A stretch of DNA of 64,000 bases from Undaria pinnatifida (GCA_012845835.1 JABAKD010000016.1:15641625-15705624), one strand, 5' to 3'. Shown: positions 22,887-33,600, numbered from the stretch's first letter. The notes: generated by a model not told the origin, from the sequence alone. A program made the numbers and translations.

Positions 22887-23061
22887 CCGGAAAAAGCAAG
22901 AAGGAAATAACGCGTTTGCGAGCGTGCGCGCTGGAGACGTGAATGGTTATGATAGTTTGCCCCTGAGTACTACGGTAGCGAGTGGCGAGGGGAGAAAGCC
23001 CCGGAGATTCCTGTTACGAAGTCGATGAGAGGCATTTGGCGGACTCCCAAATATATATTTT

Positions 23062-23138
23062 GTTGGTTATATAGAACTACCCACTGGCCCACGTAGTCAT
23101 GTGACTCGTAGCTCAGTGGGTAGTTCTATATAACCAAC
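23062..23138. repeat. Perfect 25-bp inverted repeat made of two S3 A-box segments
   Basis: GTTGGTTATATAGAACTACC and five further bases (23062-23086) are exactly inverted at 23114-23138, with a 27-bp loop. The right arm is the A-box segment CAGTGGGTAGTTCTATATAA. Confidence 0.9.
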
Positions 23139-23139
23139 A

Positions 23140-24955
23140 TGCGTCACGTAGCATCAACCATCATGTTCGCAGCGCTATCAACTACAGCGCAGCATAATGG
23201 GCTCGCTGTTGATGTATGACATATACCGCCGGATTCTCTGCTGTAGAAGTCACTGCACAGCAGCCAAGCCGCCTACTTTGCTCCCGCCCATCCACCACAT
23301 AGCTCGACCCTTCAATGCCCCAGCGTCCACAGTTACAGCACCGCAGCTCTGACACCCTCCGCAGCTGTGCGAGTGCTCCTTGCAAGTTTGATTCGAGAGA
23401 TTTTTTTTCGTCCTGGCCCCCCCGTGACTAAAACTTGAATTTAGTGAACGCTGAAACTCTGTGCTGGCTTTTTTGGGCAAGGTTGTCGGCGTGTGCGATG
23501 CCCTATATTCCACCATTCATGGGTACGCGGGGACTAATACCCCACTATTGGCGTCGTCGACAGACAATGGGTTTTTGGGATCGTGGGTATAAATCCCACA
23601 TCCACCATAATAAACTTCTTCAACCTTTCCCCATGTCGAACTTGAAAAATACTCTCCCCGGTATACCCAGGAAATGAAACCGCTTGGATAATTGACAGGT
23701 CCGCCGGTATGTCCGGCCGACCTGGTATCCCGCCGTTTCAGGGGGGGAGGGAGTTTTATAACGCGTAATTTGGGTAAGCTATCAATAGTAACTGTTGGTT
23801 AACCTTTTGCAAGTGGTCAAACGGACCAGTACCACCCAACTAATACCTTAACACTGCCTGTGTCAACTTTTTGCCTCTCGCTTTGCCAGTTTGCTTTTTG
23901 TATGCACGGTGATTTATGAAATATTCTCCTGTGTGGTACTTACTCGCCTGGTACGTATGATCGTTTTTTCTGGATTTTTCGGATTTACAAAAATACTTTA
24001 GTCTATTAATTCCGTTAAAACAAAAAATCTGATTCCAAGAGCTCTGGGTTACTATTATACGAAGAGCCAAAACAATACACTGCCGTTAATACTATACGAG
24101 TACATACTCCATCTATCTGTACGTTCCCTTTGCCGCCTCGGTAAGACATGCTGCGAGGCATGCCCTAGCAGGCTTGTAGCGCGTGGGGGGAGTCTTTCAG
24201 GCGGGTATAAGGCCGGACTCACCCTCAAGGAGTGATACCTTCTTGCTGCTGCGTGTGGCCGCGAGGCTTAGGGGTGGCGGTAGAGTTGGGTCGTACGTGG
24301 TGCGTTAGGCATGATCACCTACGATTCGCGCGTCTTTTTAGGCAGCAGCGGCGGAGCAGCAATGCTTAATCGGGATGCTCGTGCGCGGAGGCAGGCGCCA
24401 CCACGAGCCACACTACGGCACAGTCTCGGTTTGAGTGGAGGGAACTGCGCCGGCAGGAGGCTGGATTCGACGACGAAGGAGGAGGGCGACTGAGCGTCGG
24501 CGGGCGGGAAAGAGACGGATTGAACTCTCCCTGAACGAGAGCCTTAGTTTTTCAGATCAGCACCGCAAGCTGCGAGGAGCATTTTGTTTTTTGGGACGGG
24601 GGAGAAGGGGAACCGAGTGGAATTGAGCGTCAACGAGAGCAAGTCAAGTGCGAATGAGCGGGCCGAGTGAGCTAAGGCGATGAGGCGGCCATGGAGAACC
24701 ACAGCAGGAGGACGGCACACACACGGAGACCCACGACCCGCACGCACACCATCATCACGAGAGCAGCAGCGATCGTCCTTTTTCAGAGTTTTTACGAGGA
24801 AGTAGTACAACATGTTACTTACGTCACTGATTTTTGTAGAGTTGGTGGAGTTGTACAGTGTATACCCTTCTTGGGGAACCGCCCCCCGCAATTTTGAATT
24901 TTCAGGCACAGGCGTCGTAGCTCAGAGCTGCGCTGCAACCTGTCAGATAATAACT
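23140..24955. other. No gene recognised
   Basis: Frames up to 121 codons occur (24544-24909 minus), none with a domain. A GC-rich stretch at 24340-24500 has coding-like composition but no consistent frame with splice partners. Confidence 0.45.
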
Positions 24956-24959
24956 CGGA

Positions 24960-25851
24960 AAGACGGGGCGATCGTTGATATTTTGTATGTATGGTGGTTT
25001 TTGGTACGATTGCCCTCTTTTGTTCACTGCATGCCCGCGGGTCGTCACTCGTTTTCTTCTCTTTTCTTTCCTTTCCTTTATCTTATTTTCTTTTCTTTGT
25101 TTCTTTTCTCCAATTGACTTACGCCTGTCGTGCGTATGCATAGTGATAGATACTACGAGTAATATATACGTGGTAGTCTTCATTGGGTGGCAATCGGAAT
25201 GGTTGGTTTATCCAGGCGTGAGTAATGAGACGTATGCACCGGCATGGACCTGGCACATCGTAGACTGACTCCCGATGTCACTTTTATATGTTTCTGGTGG
25301 AGACATGAATTGCGTCAGCTGTGATATAGACTCTGCTATGCGTGTAGCACCTTTGGTTGTATGTGTGTTTTCCCTGGGGTATTTATTTCTCAGCTCCAGA
25401 GTGACTGGAGCCTGTCCTGTGACCACGGACGGACTTGATTATGCGAGTCAATGTGAGAACAACAACTCTGACAGCAGTCCAGACAGCAGGCGCGTTCGTC
25501 TGTGCTCACGATTACCCGTGCGGTTCGTACGGTGCAGGCAGCCCAACCGCTGTAGTTTGTAGCCACGAGTTGGTTAGTTGTGGGAACGGGGGAACTCTAT
25601 GCCGTAGTTGAGTTGTTGTTTTTGTTCTCACAGTTAGTGGATACCCGCGGCCATTTGACTTCAGTTTGCACGTTGGATCATTATCATTTCACTTGTGTGC
25701 GCCTTCGTGGTATCGTGCGTTTTTTTGGCGGGAAAACGTATTATTTTCCGGACGAATTTTGATTTCATTTGGTTTTTCGGATCTTCCTAGGGCTCCAGCA
25801 CCTTTGTGTGACCACGGACTCCAGATGTTTGACAACAGTCAATATGAGACA
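24960..25851 (+). repeat. E repeat, longest copy
   Basis: Parts of this block recur inverted at 27690-28035, 28175-28255, 29685-29790 and 30065-30440, and in direct orientation at 53370-53560. It includes a C/T tract at 25045-25110. Its two ends (about 25385-25455 and 25785-25851) share CTCCAG, then TGTGACCACGGAC, then AGTCAAT.TGAGA. The 53-kb copy goes on into AAC-type short repeats, as LINE or SINE tails do. I found no conserved coding frame, so this may be the 3' untranslated part of a LINE. Confidence 0.62.
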
Positions 25852-25947
25852 GGTCGCCCCGGTGGCGTATCAGGTTATCCTCGAGCCTGGTATAGGTCAG
25901 TTTCGTGAGATCGAGCCCCGCCGAGTGCATACTCGTATAAATCAGGG
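25852..25947 (+). mobile_element. S1 tRNA-derived SINE, head only
   Basis: GGTCGCCCCGGTGGCGTATC holds an A-box (TGGCGTATCAGG) and GTGAGATCGAGCCCCG a B-box. The copy ends soon after ATACTCGTATAAAT, so only the tRNA-like head is present. It abuts the 3' end of E. Confidence 0.7.
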
Positions 25948-25949
25948 TA

Positions 25950-26650
25950 CTCCTCGGTACCGGTTTTTGATGACGGTACGAAGTTTGACGGTTCTGAAAT
26001 ATACGGTACTTTTTAAACGGGAAACGGATTCTCATTGTTTGAAGGTACCGATTTTGGCGGTATACGGTACGGCGAATTATGACGTTTTTTTTTGTACGGT
26101 TCTGAAAATGACGGTACTTTTAAAACGGGAAACGGTTTCTCGTTTTTTGACGGTACCTTTTGCACGGTACTGAAAAATGACGGTATCGCCTATACCCGGT
26201 ACCGAACATACGATACATGTGATCAGGTGAAATTCGCTGCAGAGGAGGTTCTGGTTATTCCGAAACGCAACCAACTGAACCAAAAATCCTACAACAAAAA
26301 AAAAAAATTACTCGAAGTTATGAAAAAAAAAAAGAGGACATCAGTGAGGATCGAACTCCAGTTCAAAAACTCACCGTCGTGCCCGCTCCCTACTGGACTA
26401 CCGGCAGTTCACAGACATACTTGTCTTGCCGGAACTGTTTTGACCGTATTGGCACATGGCGGTACTTTTTTGACGGTACTGCATCATGACGGTATTTTTT
26501 TGGCGGTTTTGAAAAATACGGTACTTTTTAAACGGGAAGCGGATTCTCGTTTTTTGACGGTACCGACTTTGGCGGTATACGGTATCGCGAATTTTGACGG
26601 TATTCCGCTACCGTCCCGTATCCGCCTATTACGACGGGAAAACCGTGACG
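25950..26650 (+). repeat. Degenerate GACGGTACTTTT / CGGTATACGGTA repeat block
   Basis: Motifs TTTTTAAACGGGAAACGG, TTTTTTGACGGTACC and GGCGGTATACGGTA recur at 25980-26090, 26110-26175 and 26455-26610. The block is split by a tRNA-like segment at 26335-26425. Confidence 0.7.
26335..26425 (-). pseudogene. tRNA-like pseudogene or SINE head
   Basis: On the minus strand GGTAGTCCAGTAGGGAGC fits an A-box with a pairable D-stem (GTCC with GGGC). GAGTTCGATCCTC fits a B-box, and a run of eleven T follows about 15 bases later, like a Pol III terminator. The anticodon and acceptor stems do not fold, so a working tRNA is unlikely. Confidence 0.4.
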
Positions 26651-26673
26651 GGAAAATTCCCGAGGAGTACCCT

Positions 26674-26900
26674 GGTATAAATTCGTTGGGACTTTTCTTG
26701 TGCACAAATTGACTTGCGGAAAGCGCGAGAGCGTGAGTTAGCAACACTCGATGGGAAATCGACGAGCAGTGGGAGTGCTGAACCCTATGCGCGATAAAAA
26801 TTGAAGGCAAGAACCGGGGGGGAGAAGGGACGACACTTGTGACCACGGCATGTCCAGAAGCTGGAAAGTAGAAGTGTGAGAAAAAAAAAAAAAAAAAATG
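26674..26900 (+). mobile_element. S1 SINE, 5'-truncated, with poly-A tail
   Basis: Body runs from TATAAATTCGTTGGGACTTT through GACTTGCGGAAAGCGCGAGA to TGTGACCACGGCATGTCCAG, AAGCTGGAAAGTAGAAG and then about twenty A (26880-26899). Truncated 5' ends and A-tails are typical of target-primed retrotransposition. Confidence 0.82.
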
Positions 26901-27194
26901 AGACAACAACAACATCTACGAGAACATTTGAAAAAAAAATGCAACATGGGTGTGATGAGATTGCGATAAATCACATCTGTCTTCCTCCATCCGAGTCTCT
27001 CAAAACCTTGCTTGACTGCGGGTACATCATGCATGCAACCAAATCGAACAAAAATCTGAAATAAGAATATCAACTTGATACCCAGAAGAAGCAAACACAG
27101 AGTACTCGTCGTGCGACAGCACAGCATGCACAACTCAACCTTCTTTGGGCAAAAATTGCAGCATGCACCGCAGTGTGTCTAGTTGAGCTTATGC

Positions 27195-27330
27195 CAGTTA
27201 TTATTCGAGAAAATGGTTGATGCACACTCTTTACGGGACAAAGGGGGTTTCACCCTTCATTTTTTGGTTGGTTTTCATGCATTGGGTTAGGGCTACGTAG
27301 GGTTAGGATTAACTTAGATTAGGGTAAAAA
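27195..27330 (-). repeat. F repeat with telomere-like end
   Basis: On the minus strand it begins with CCCTAA-type motifs, then AACCCAATG, AACCAACCA, GAAACCCCCTT and TCAACCATTTTCTCGAATAA. A second copy lies inside the palindromic satellite at 32407-32515. A piece of the far end recurs at 28138-28160. Confidence 0.6.
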
Positions 27331-27337
27331 ATATGCC

Positions 27338-27650
27338 GGTCGCCCTGGCGGCGTATCAGATTATTATCCTTGAGCCTGGTATAATAGGTCAGTTTCTTCG
27401 TGAGCTCGAACCCCCGCGAGTGCAATAATACTCGTATAAGTTCGTGGGGACTTTTTCTTGTGCACAAATTGACTTGCGGAAAACGCGAGAGCGTGAGTTA
27501 GCAGCACTCGATGGAATATCGACGACGAGTAGTGGGATTGCTGAATCCTATATGCGCGATAAAAATTGAATGCAAGAACCGGGGGGGAAAAGGGGACGGC
27601 ACCTGTGACCACGTCCTCTTGTCCAGAAGCTGGAAAGCATATGTGTGTGA
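27338..27650 (+). mobile_element. S1 SINE, near full length
   Basis: It has the tRNA-like head (GGCGGCGTATCAG; GTGAGCTCGAACCCCCG), the body and the terminal GTCCAGAAGCTGGAAAG. Small insertions (repeated ATT, ATA) set it apart from other copies. Confidence 0.8.
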
Positions 27651-27689
27651 ATATAAATATGTTTGTTGTTGTTTTCTCACATTAACTCT

Positions 27690-28255
27690 TGTCAATAATC
27701 TAGAGTCCGTGGTCACACAAAAGTGCTGGAGCCCTAGGAAGATGCGAAAAACCAAATGAAATCAAAATTCGTCTGGGAAATACTACGCTTTCCCGCCTAA
27801 AAACGCACGAAAAGGAAAAAGGCGCACAAACAAGTGAACAGGTCCAATGTGCAAACTGAACTCACATGGCCGCGGGTATCCACTCAACTACAGCATAGAG
27901 TTCCCCCGTTCCCACAACTAACTAACTCGCGGCTACAAACTACAGCGGTTGGGCTGCCTGCACCGTACGAACCGCACGGTAATCGTGAGTACATACAGAC
28001 GAAAGCGCCTGCTGTCTGGAGTGCTGTCAGAGTGACGACCCGCGGGCATGCAGTGAAACAAGAGCAATCGAACCAAACACCACAGTATAAATATATAGAC
28101 TACCAGGTATATATGTGGATAATAATATAAAGGGTATGTCAACCATTTTCTCGAATAAGTCGAAATAAATGTTGTTGTTGTCACATTAGCTCGCATAATC
28201 AAGCTCGGGGTCACAGGGCAGGCTCCAGTCACTCTGAAGTGGAGGAATAGCCCAT
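27690..28255 (-). repeat. E repeat, inverted partial copies
   Basis: 27690-28035 is the inverse of about 25460-25850. 28175-28255 is the inverse of about 25385-25450, including CTCGCATAATCAAG and the AAC-type tail. With the pieces at 29685-29790 and 30065-30440 these form the opposite arm of a large inverted repeat. Confidence 0.72.
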
Positions 28256-28334
28256 GGAAAGAAACACAACAAACAGAAACAAAAGTGGTAGACCTACATG
28301 CATATATCACTAGGACACACAACCCGTAATACGC

Positions 28335-28415
28335 GCGATCGGAGTATCACGCACAGCTTGCGAAGATGAGTTTCGACAGAATCTTCGATCTCACAGCTAG
28401 CTGGAGTGTATTTTT
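28335..28415 (-). repeat. R2 terminal fragment
   Basis: GCGCGATCGGAGTATCACGC, AGCTTGCGAAGATGAG and GATCTCACAGCTAGCTGGAG match the R2 end. Confidence 0.75.
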
Positions 28416-28419
28416 ATTT

Positions 28420-29100
28420 TTATAATATTATTAGTCTAAAAATGAAACGCATACTTGTATATATATCACAAGGTGCCCTCGCAGCGTGTGTCACCCCGTG
28501 TGTACGAAGCCATTATTTCACCTTGCAAACCCAATCCCAGACCCCCCAGGGCCCCCCAGGCGCCCCCGCAAGCCTCAGCTACTATCCGAGGAACAACGAC
28601 CGTCGTGTACGAACGTACATAGTAGTAGAAGCAGTAGCGGACCGAAAGACAACCAATCCCTTCCGCTGAAATCTCTCTCTCCTCCACCGGTAAACCAGGC
28701 GCCATATATAGCAGCAGCACCGAGAAAGCGACGTATATACTCAGGTGCTGGATCGCGCGTCTTTGCTTACTTATTACAGCATACAGCAATAAGGAAGTTT
28801 GCCCGGGAGTCCTGTTCAACAGTTATTATTGCCGGAGCGGGACATCATGCCGGTGAGAGGGGGTGTGGCAAATATATCCTTGACAAGGAAGAGTCGTCAA
28901 TATGATTAAAGCAACGCACAGGGTACGTATGTTGAAGTGCTTGCAGCAGTAGGTCTTAGGTCTCCCCAGTTTAGTCCAGTTTAAAGTTTGTAGCTTTTAC
29001 CGGATTGTCTACCTATTAATAGGGTTGTCATTACCCAACCTACCAGATGATGATAAGCACAAAAAAAAACGTTTATATTTTTTCAATCGTGCAAAAATTA
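28420..29100. other. No gene recognised
   Basis: Overlapping frames on both strands (28466-28819 minus, 28486-28905 plus) have no domain. The segment separates two R2 copies in opposite orientation. Confidence 0.4.
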
Positions 29101-29102
29101 AC

Positions 29103-29545
29103 ACACACTCCATCCAGCTGTGAGATCGAAATTTCGTCGAAGCTCATCTTTGCAAGCTGTGTGTGATACTCCGATCGCGCGTATTACTGGATGCTGTGTT
29201 GTCCTCATTAAGGATATAGGTCGGCGACTCCCCTTGGAACTACAATGCATGTAGCTTGTACCAGGCTCAACAGGGCGATGCTAACCAATCTGTGCGCGGA
29301 AATTATAAAACCCGCGTTTTGGAGGGGGACAAAATCTGACAGCTGTGGAAGGAAATGCATCAGTTTATCCAGAAGTGTATCCTGTAAGTCGTACTATATA
29401 ACCGGTGAGGGGAGGGCGGTCTATGCGCGGAAACCATAAAACCCCTAAGGGGACAACTCAGACTGTTGTGGAAGGAATGCATCAGTTTATCATGCATATC
29501 CTGTAAGGCGTACATTCGGTGAGGGGAGGGCGGATTTTAGGAGAG
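29103..29545 (+). repeat. R2 repeat, fullest copy
   Basis: Begins near CACTCCATCCAGCTGTGAGA and includes CATCTTTGCAAGC, CCGATCGCGCGTATTAC, TCATTAAGGATATAGGTCGG, CAGGCTCAACAGGG and CTGTGCGCGGAAATTATAAA. It closes with two tandem 3' units, each with GTGGAAGGAA.TGCATCAG and GGTGAGGGGAGGGCGG. No coding frame is conserved between copies. Confidence 0.8.
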
Positions 29546-29579
29546 ATCTTCGGATGGTCCACATATTTTTTCAGGTAAT

Positions 29580-29790
29580 CCAAATCGGTCGTAGCTTTAA
29601 GCTGGGTTAGGGCCGGGGTAAGGATATGGTAAGGGTTAGGGTAAGAGTTAGGGCTATACGGTTGGGTTACTAATTAGGTCTGTTGTTGTCACATTAACTC
29701 GCATAATCAAGTCCGTGGTCACAGGACAGGCTCCAGTCACTCTGGAGCTAAGGAATACCCCAGGGAAAAAATCACAAACAAACCAAAGGT
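29580..29790 (-). repeat. Telomere-like GGGTTAGGG cluster and E fragment
   Basis: GGGTTAGG variants lie at 29605-29660. 29685-29790 is an inverted E end (CTCGCATAATCAAGTCCGTG, GTCACAGGACAGGCTCCAGT). Confidence 0.65.
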
Positions 29791-30064
29791 GGTTGTAGTG
29801 GTACTCCGAGTGGGGGATGCGTGGTTGGTCGGTGTTGGGAAGCGTGCTCCTCATGGATTCCGGTGCCCTTGTTTGGTCTCTCCTCATGGCTCGCTGGATA
29901 GACTCAAAAGCTTATACATTATTTCCTCTACATTGAACTCTAAAAGACAGACAACACAGGCCCTTGGCACACGGTAGTACAGGGCAGAACAACTAGAGCA
30001 GGTAGAGCTGGTAGAGCAGGTAGTGAGATGTGGGGCGGAGGGCACTCCATTACATGGTACACGC

Positions 30065-30450
30065 ATACGTATATCACAGCTGACGCAATTAATTTATGCC
30101 TCCACCAGAAACATATAAAAAGTGAAATCGGGAGTCAACCTACGATGTGCCAGGTCCATACTGGTGCATACGTCTCACTACTCGCGCCAAGAAAAACGGG
30201 CTATACCGCTTGCCACCCAAGAAAGACTACCACATTTATATTGCACGTAGTACCTATCACTACGCATATGCACGACCGACGCAAGTCAAGTGGCAAAAAG
30301 AAACAAAGGAAAGATAAGAAAAGATTAAAGGAAACAAAAAAAGAGAAAGCGAAAAACGGAGAACGAAAGGATAGAAAAGAAACGACAGGAAAAGCAAGAA
30401 AAGACAAGACAAGAAGAGGAAGCAAGGAAAGGAAAAGAGAAAAAGTGTTA
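30065..30450 (-). repeat. E repeat, inverted copy with A/G tract
   Basis: 30065-30310 is the inverse of about 25090-25330. 30290-30450 is a purine-only tract corresponding to the pyrimidine tract at 25045-25110. Lysine-rich frames here are due to that tract. Confidence 0.7.
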
Positions 30451-30837
30451 TACTAGCAGACCCTAGGTTGGGTTAGGTCTACGCCCTAGTGCGTGTGACC
30501 GTAAAAAGAACAAGCCTTGAAAAAATACTTAGGGTGCGGAAACTTTATTTGGTATGTTTGAGGTGGTGAGACCGGGAAGGTCGCCGTAAAGCCACCTCCT
30601 CCGGTGGTATACAACTGTGTAGTCGTACGCGACAGACGTTCGTTAAGAAACTTTTATTTTTTCTCAGTCTCAGGCTTTATTCTTCTCTCTGAGTTCAGTG
30701 GAGTTGCGTATATCAAAATTTCTTATTTCGCGGATGGGAACAAAAACGCAATTTTTCCTCAAAACTGTTTTTTTTTTTTTCGCAAAGGCGTGCAAAACGC
30801 CAGTTTCTTCAAAATCATTCTCTTGATTTTTGAAAGA

Positions 30838-31100
30838 GGCGTGCTACGATAGAGGTACTACAAGCAATTTTTTTCTGAATCGGTTTCTGAATGACGGGAC
30901 TCCTTAGAGCAAAATCGTCGAAATGGTTTGTTTTTTTCTTTGCAAGATTCTCGTCGTGCACCTCGGCCATGGGATTTTTCATCCGGCATTACATGGCAGT
31001 TTTGTTTTTCGTACAAACCAGTTTTTGGGAGAGGTCTTAAGCCCCCAAATTGAGAAAACCTCAGAAAGAAAGGGGTGTGCGTCCACCGTACGTAGCCTTT
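30838..31100 (+). mobile_element. GATAGAGGT-type MITE, degenerate copy
   Basis: It matches 51783-52057 throughout: GTGCTACGATAGAGGTAC, AAAATCGTCG, GCCATGGGA, CAAACCAGTTTTTGGGAGAG and GTCTTAAGC.CCCAAATTGAG. The right inverted end has decayed. Confidence 0.65.
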
Positions 31101-31342
31101 TGCGAAGGAGCCATCTATCTCCGCCGGCAAAAGGGTGCAGCAGAAAGTTCTATCAAGTCTAATAAGGATAGCTGCCATGCTCCCCAGGAGTGTTAACCAG
31201 TAGGATATCGAATCGCTGATCGGTACATAGCCGTCTGTAGCGAGTAGGCCACCGTAGTAACACAAATAAAGTGCTACGGCAGTATATGCAATACGGTATG
31301 TCCAATCAATGCCGATTACGTAGATATAATATAAAAATAAAA

Positions 31343-31595
31343 GTACACTCTTCCTCCAGCTAGCTGTGAGATCGAAGATTATGTCGAAACTCATCTTTGC
31401 AAGCAGTGTGTGATACTCCGATCGCGCGTATTACGAGTTGTGTGTCCTCATTAAGGATATTATAGGTCGGCGACTTCCCTTACAACTACAGTGTAGCTAT
31501 CAGGGTCAACAGGGTGATGTTAGTCAGTCTGTGCGCGGAAATTATAAAACCCGTTTTCGAGGGGGATAAAATCTGGGACTGGGATATATGCGGGA
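31343..31595 (+). repeat. R2 repeat, partial copy
   Basis: Runs from the ACTC..CAGCTAGCTGTGAG end through GCAAGCAGTGTGTGATACTC and TCATTAAGGATAT to GCGCGGAAATTATAAAACCC and GAGGGGGATAAAATCTG. Confidence 0.78.
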
Positions 31596-31964
31596 ATGTT
31601 GTATTTTAGTAGATTAATTTGGGAAGGACCCCAATTGTTCAAACTGACGATCAGTGCAAACTGACGGTCAGGATCCGGGGTATTGGAGTTGCTTTGTGGT
31701 TGATCTAGGGTGGTCGAGCTGAGACAACCAATCGTGCTCCCCGCTCCCCGCACACTCTCCACTCTCCAAACTCTCTCCTTCCTCCTCCTCTTCTCCTCTA
31801 GGACAAGACCGATAATTCATACAACAACAGGCCTGCGGGCCTGTCTTTCATAAGATGCTTTTCGGAGCTTGAGCTTACACGCCAACCGGTTGGCTAACTC
31901 CGACTGAGTGCTTTGCCTCTTTCCTGCGGGCTGCCGGGGCACCTGCACTATCTGCATTTTACGT

Positions 31965-33090
31965 GGAAGTTAATGGAAGCTTCCAGCTTCCATGCCGTGG
32001 AAGCTTCCATGGACGCTTCCGTGTAAGATTCCGTGGGAGTGACTTCCATGGAAGTTTTTCGTGGAAGCTTCCACGGAAGCTACTTCAATGGAAGCTTCCG
32101 TGAAATCGTGAAAGCTTCCACGTAAGTTACTTCCACAGAAACTTCCACGGAAGCTTTCACGGAAGCTTTCACGGAAGCTTTCGTGGAAATAATTTACTTC
32201 CACGGAAGCTTTCACCAAAACTCTCACGGAAGCTTCCGTGGAAGTAAATAATAAATTAGAAATATATATAATTTTCTTCCACGGAAGCTTTTAAAAAAAA
32301 CTCCCATGGAAGCTTCCTCGATAGCTTCCGTGAAAGAAAATGACTGCCACGAAAGCTTCTGTGAAAGCTTCCGGCATGTGGTTGACAAACTCTTTAAATT
32401 ATATATACCCTAACCCTAACCCTAACCCAATGAAACGCAACAACCAACCATTGTACGGTAAAACCCCCTTCGTCTCGTACACAGTGTGCGTCAACCATGT
32501 TGCCGAAAAAGTGTGTAGCTCTACTGGAGGCGCAATAGTAGTGTACAATACAAATATATCCGTGGGAGCTGTCGTGGAAGCCGCTGAGATTCCGTGGAAG
32601 CTGCGGAAGCTTCCATGGAAGTAAAATGTGAAATTCCGTAGATGTAGCTTCCAACTTTTCGTGGAAGCTACTCCGAAAGCTTTCACAAAAAGCTTTCGTG
32701 GAAGCTTTCGTGAAAGCCGCTGGGCTTCCGACCGTCCGTGGAAGCTGCCGCTGGCTTCCATGGAACTAAAACCTAAAAATCCGTGGAAGCACTTCCGTGG
32801 AAGCTTTCGTGGAAGCTTCCGTGGAAGCTTCCGTGGAAGCTTTCGGTGAAGTGGAAGCTTTCGGTGAAGTGGAAGCTTTCGTGGAAGGAAGTCGAGGCAT
32901 CTTCCACTACTACTTCCATGGAAGCTTCCGTGGAAGCTTTCGTGGAAGCTACTTCCATGCAAGCTTTCGCGAAAGCTTCCGTGGAAGCTTCCGAGATTTT
33001 TTTTTCCATGGAAGCTTCCATATCTTTCATGTAAGCTTTCACGGATGCTTCCACGGAAGCTTTCATGGAAGCTTCCACGGAAGCTTTCAG
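31965..33090. repeat. 12-bp palindromic satellite (CTTCCGTGGAAG)n with HindIII-like cores
   Basis: Units of CTTCCGTGGAAG and variants abut so that GGAAGCTTCC forms at each junction. Every unit is an imperfect palindrome, so both strands look alike and frames are open on several of them. The array is cleanest at 32775-33080 and decayed at 31965-32340. It is interrupted at 32390-32570 by an F repeat with (CCCTAA)3. Long frames here (for example 32399-32962 minus) are products of the repeat. Confidence 0.9.
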
Positions 33091-33381
33091 GAACTTCAAC
33101 GCAAAAAACAAGTAGTGCAGGAGACCGGGGCTGTCTGACGTAACTCAGGAGCCGCGCAGCACACGCCAGTGCGGAAATCCCGCTATGAAGCTCCTGGGCT
33201 CCTAACGTGTTGAGCTCAACATCTCACCCGAAAAATGACTTCGAAGGCAATTGTTCGCCAACCCGGCCAAGCTGCTATGCCTTTGTTCTAACAAACATTT
33301 TTTTCCCCGTGCCTTCCGCCGGAGGATAACAAACAAAAACGAAAACAAAAACGAAATATATATAAAAAACAAAGTATAACA

Positions 33382-33600
33382 GGGCCCATCGGGGATGCTC
33401 CGTGCAGATAGGCAGCTGGGCGTGAAATGGGCTAGGGAGACCCCACCACCAAAGTTGACGAATGACTCGTATTCCAATCCGAGGAGCTGAAGCCAGGCGT
33501 TCCTCGACGAAGAATCCGACGGTAACCTGATTGTAGCCTCATCGCCCGCGGCGCGGCATACACTGACACCACAGATGAAAGGTCTCTTACTCGCCGACAT
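33382..33600 (-). pseudogene. THAP-like zinc-finger domain remnant
   Basis: THAP domains are C2CH zinc fingers that bind DNA and are found in P-element-type transposases and host factors. From an ATG at 33600 the minus frame reads MSASKRPFICGVSVCRAAGD. It then has IRLPSD, NAWLQLLGLE and VSLAHFTPSCLS. This gives the CxxxxC pair, the conserved proline, the conserved tryptophan and the HFTPS block in the right order and at the right spacing for a THAP domain of about 65 residues. The last zinc cysteine (of VCxxHF) appears as serine in VSLAHF, which one base change explains. The frame continues in low-quality hydrophobic sequence. The domain may be the first exon of a decayed P-element-like transposase or host gene. 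Without the fourth ligand it is probably not functional. Confidence 0.5.

Noticed and set aside
30201-30456. Lysine/arginine-rich and Phe/Leu/Ser-rich frames
   Set aside because: They arise from a purine-only tract that is the inverse of the pyrimidine tract in the plus-strand E copy.
30858-31394. 178-codon minus frame as a membrane protein gene
   Set aside because: Its start lies in an R2 copy and its end in a MITE copy. The hydrophobic middle has no recognisable family.
31965-33090. CRISPR-like array
   Set aside because: There are no unique spacers between repeats. Units abut directly and the sequence is clearly eukaryotic.
32399-33138. Frames of 110 to 187 codons across the GGAAGCTTCC array
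   Set aside because: The 12-bp unit is a multiple of three and nearly palindromic, so frames are open on both strands by construction.
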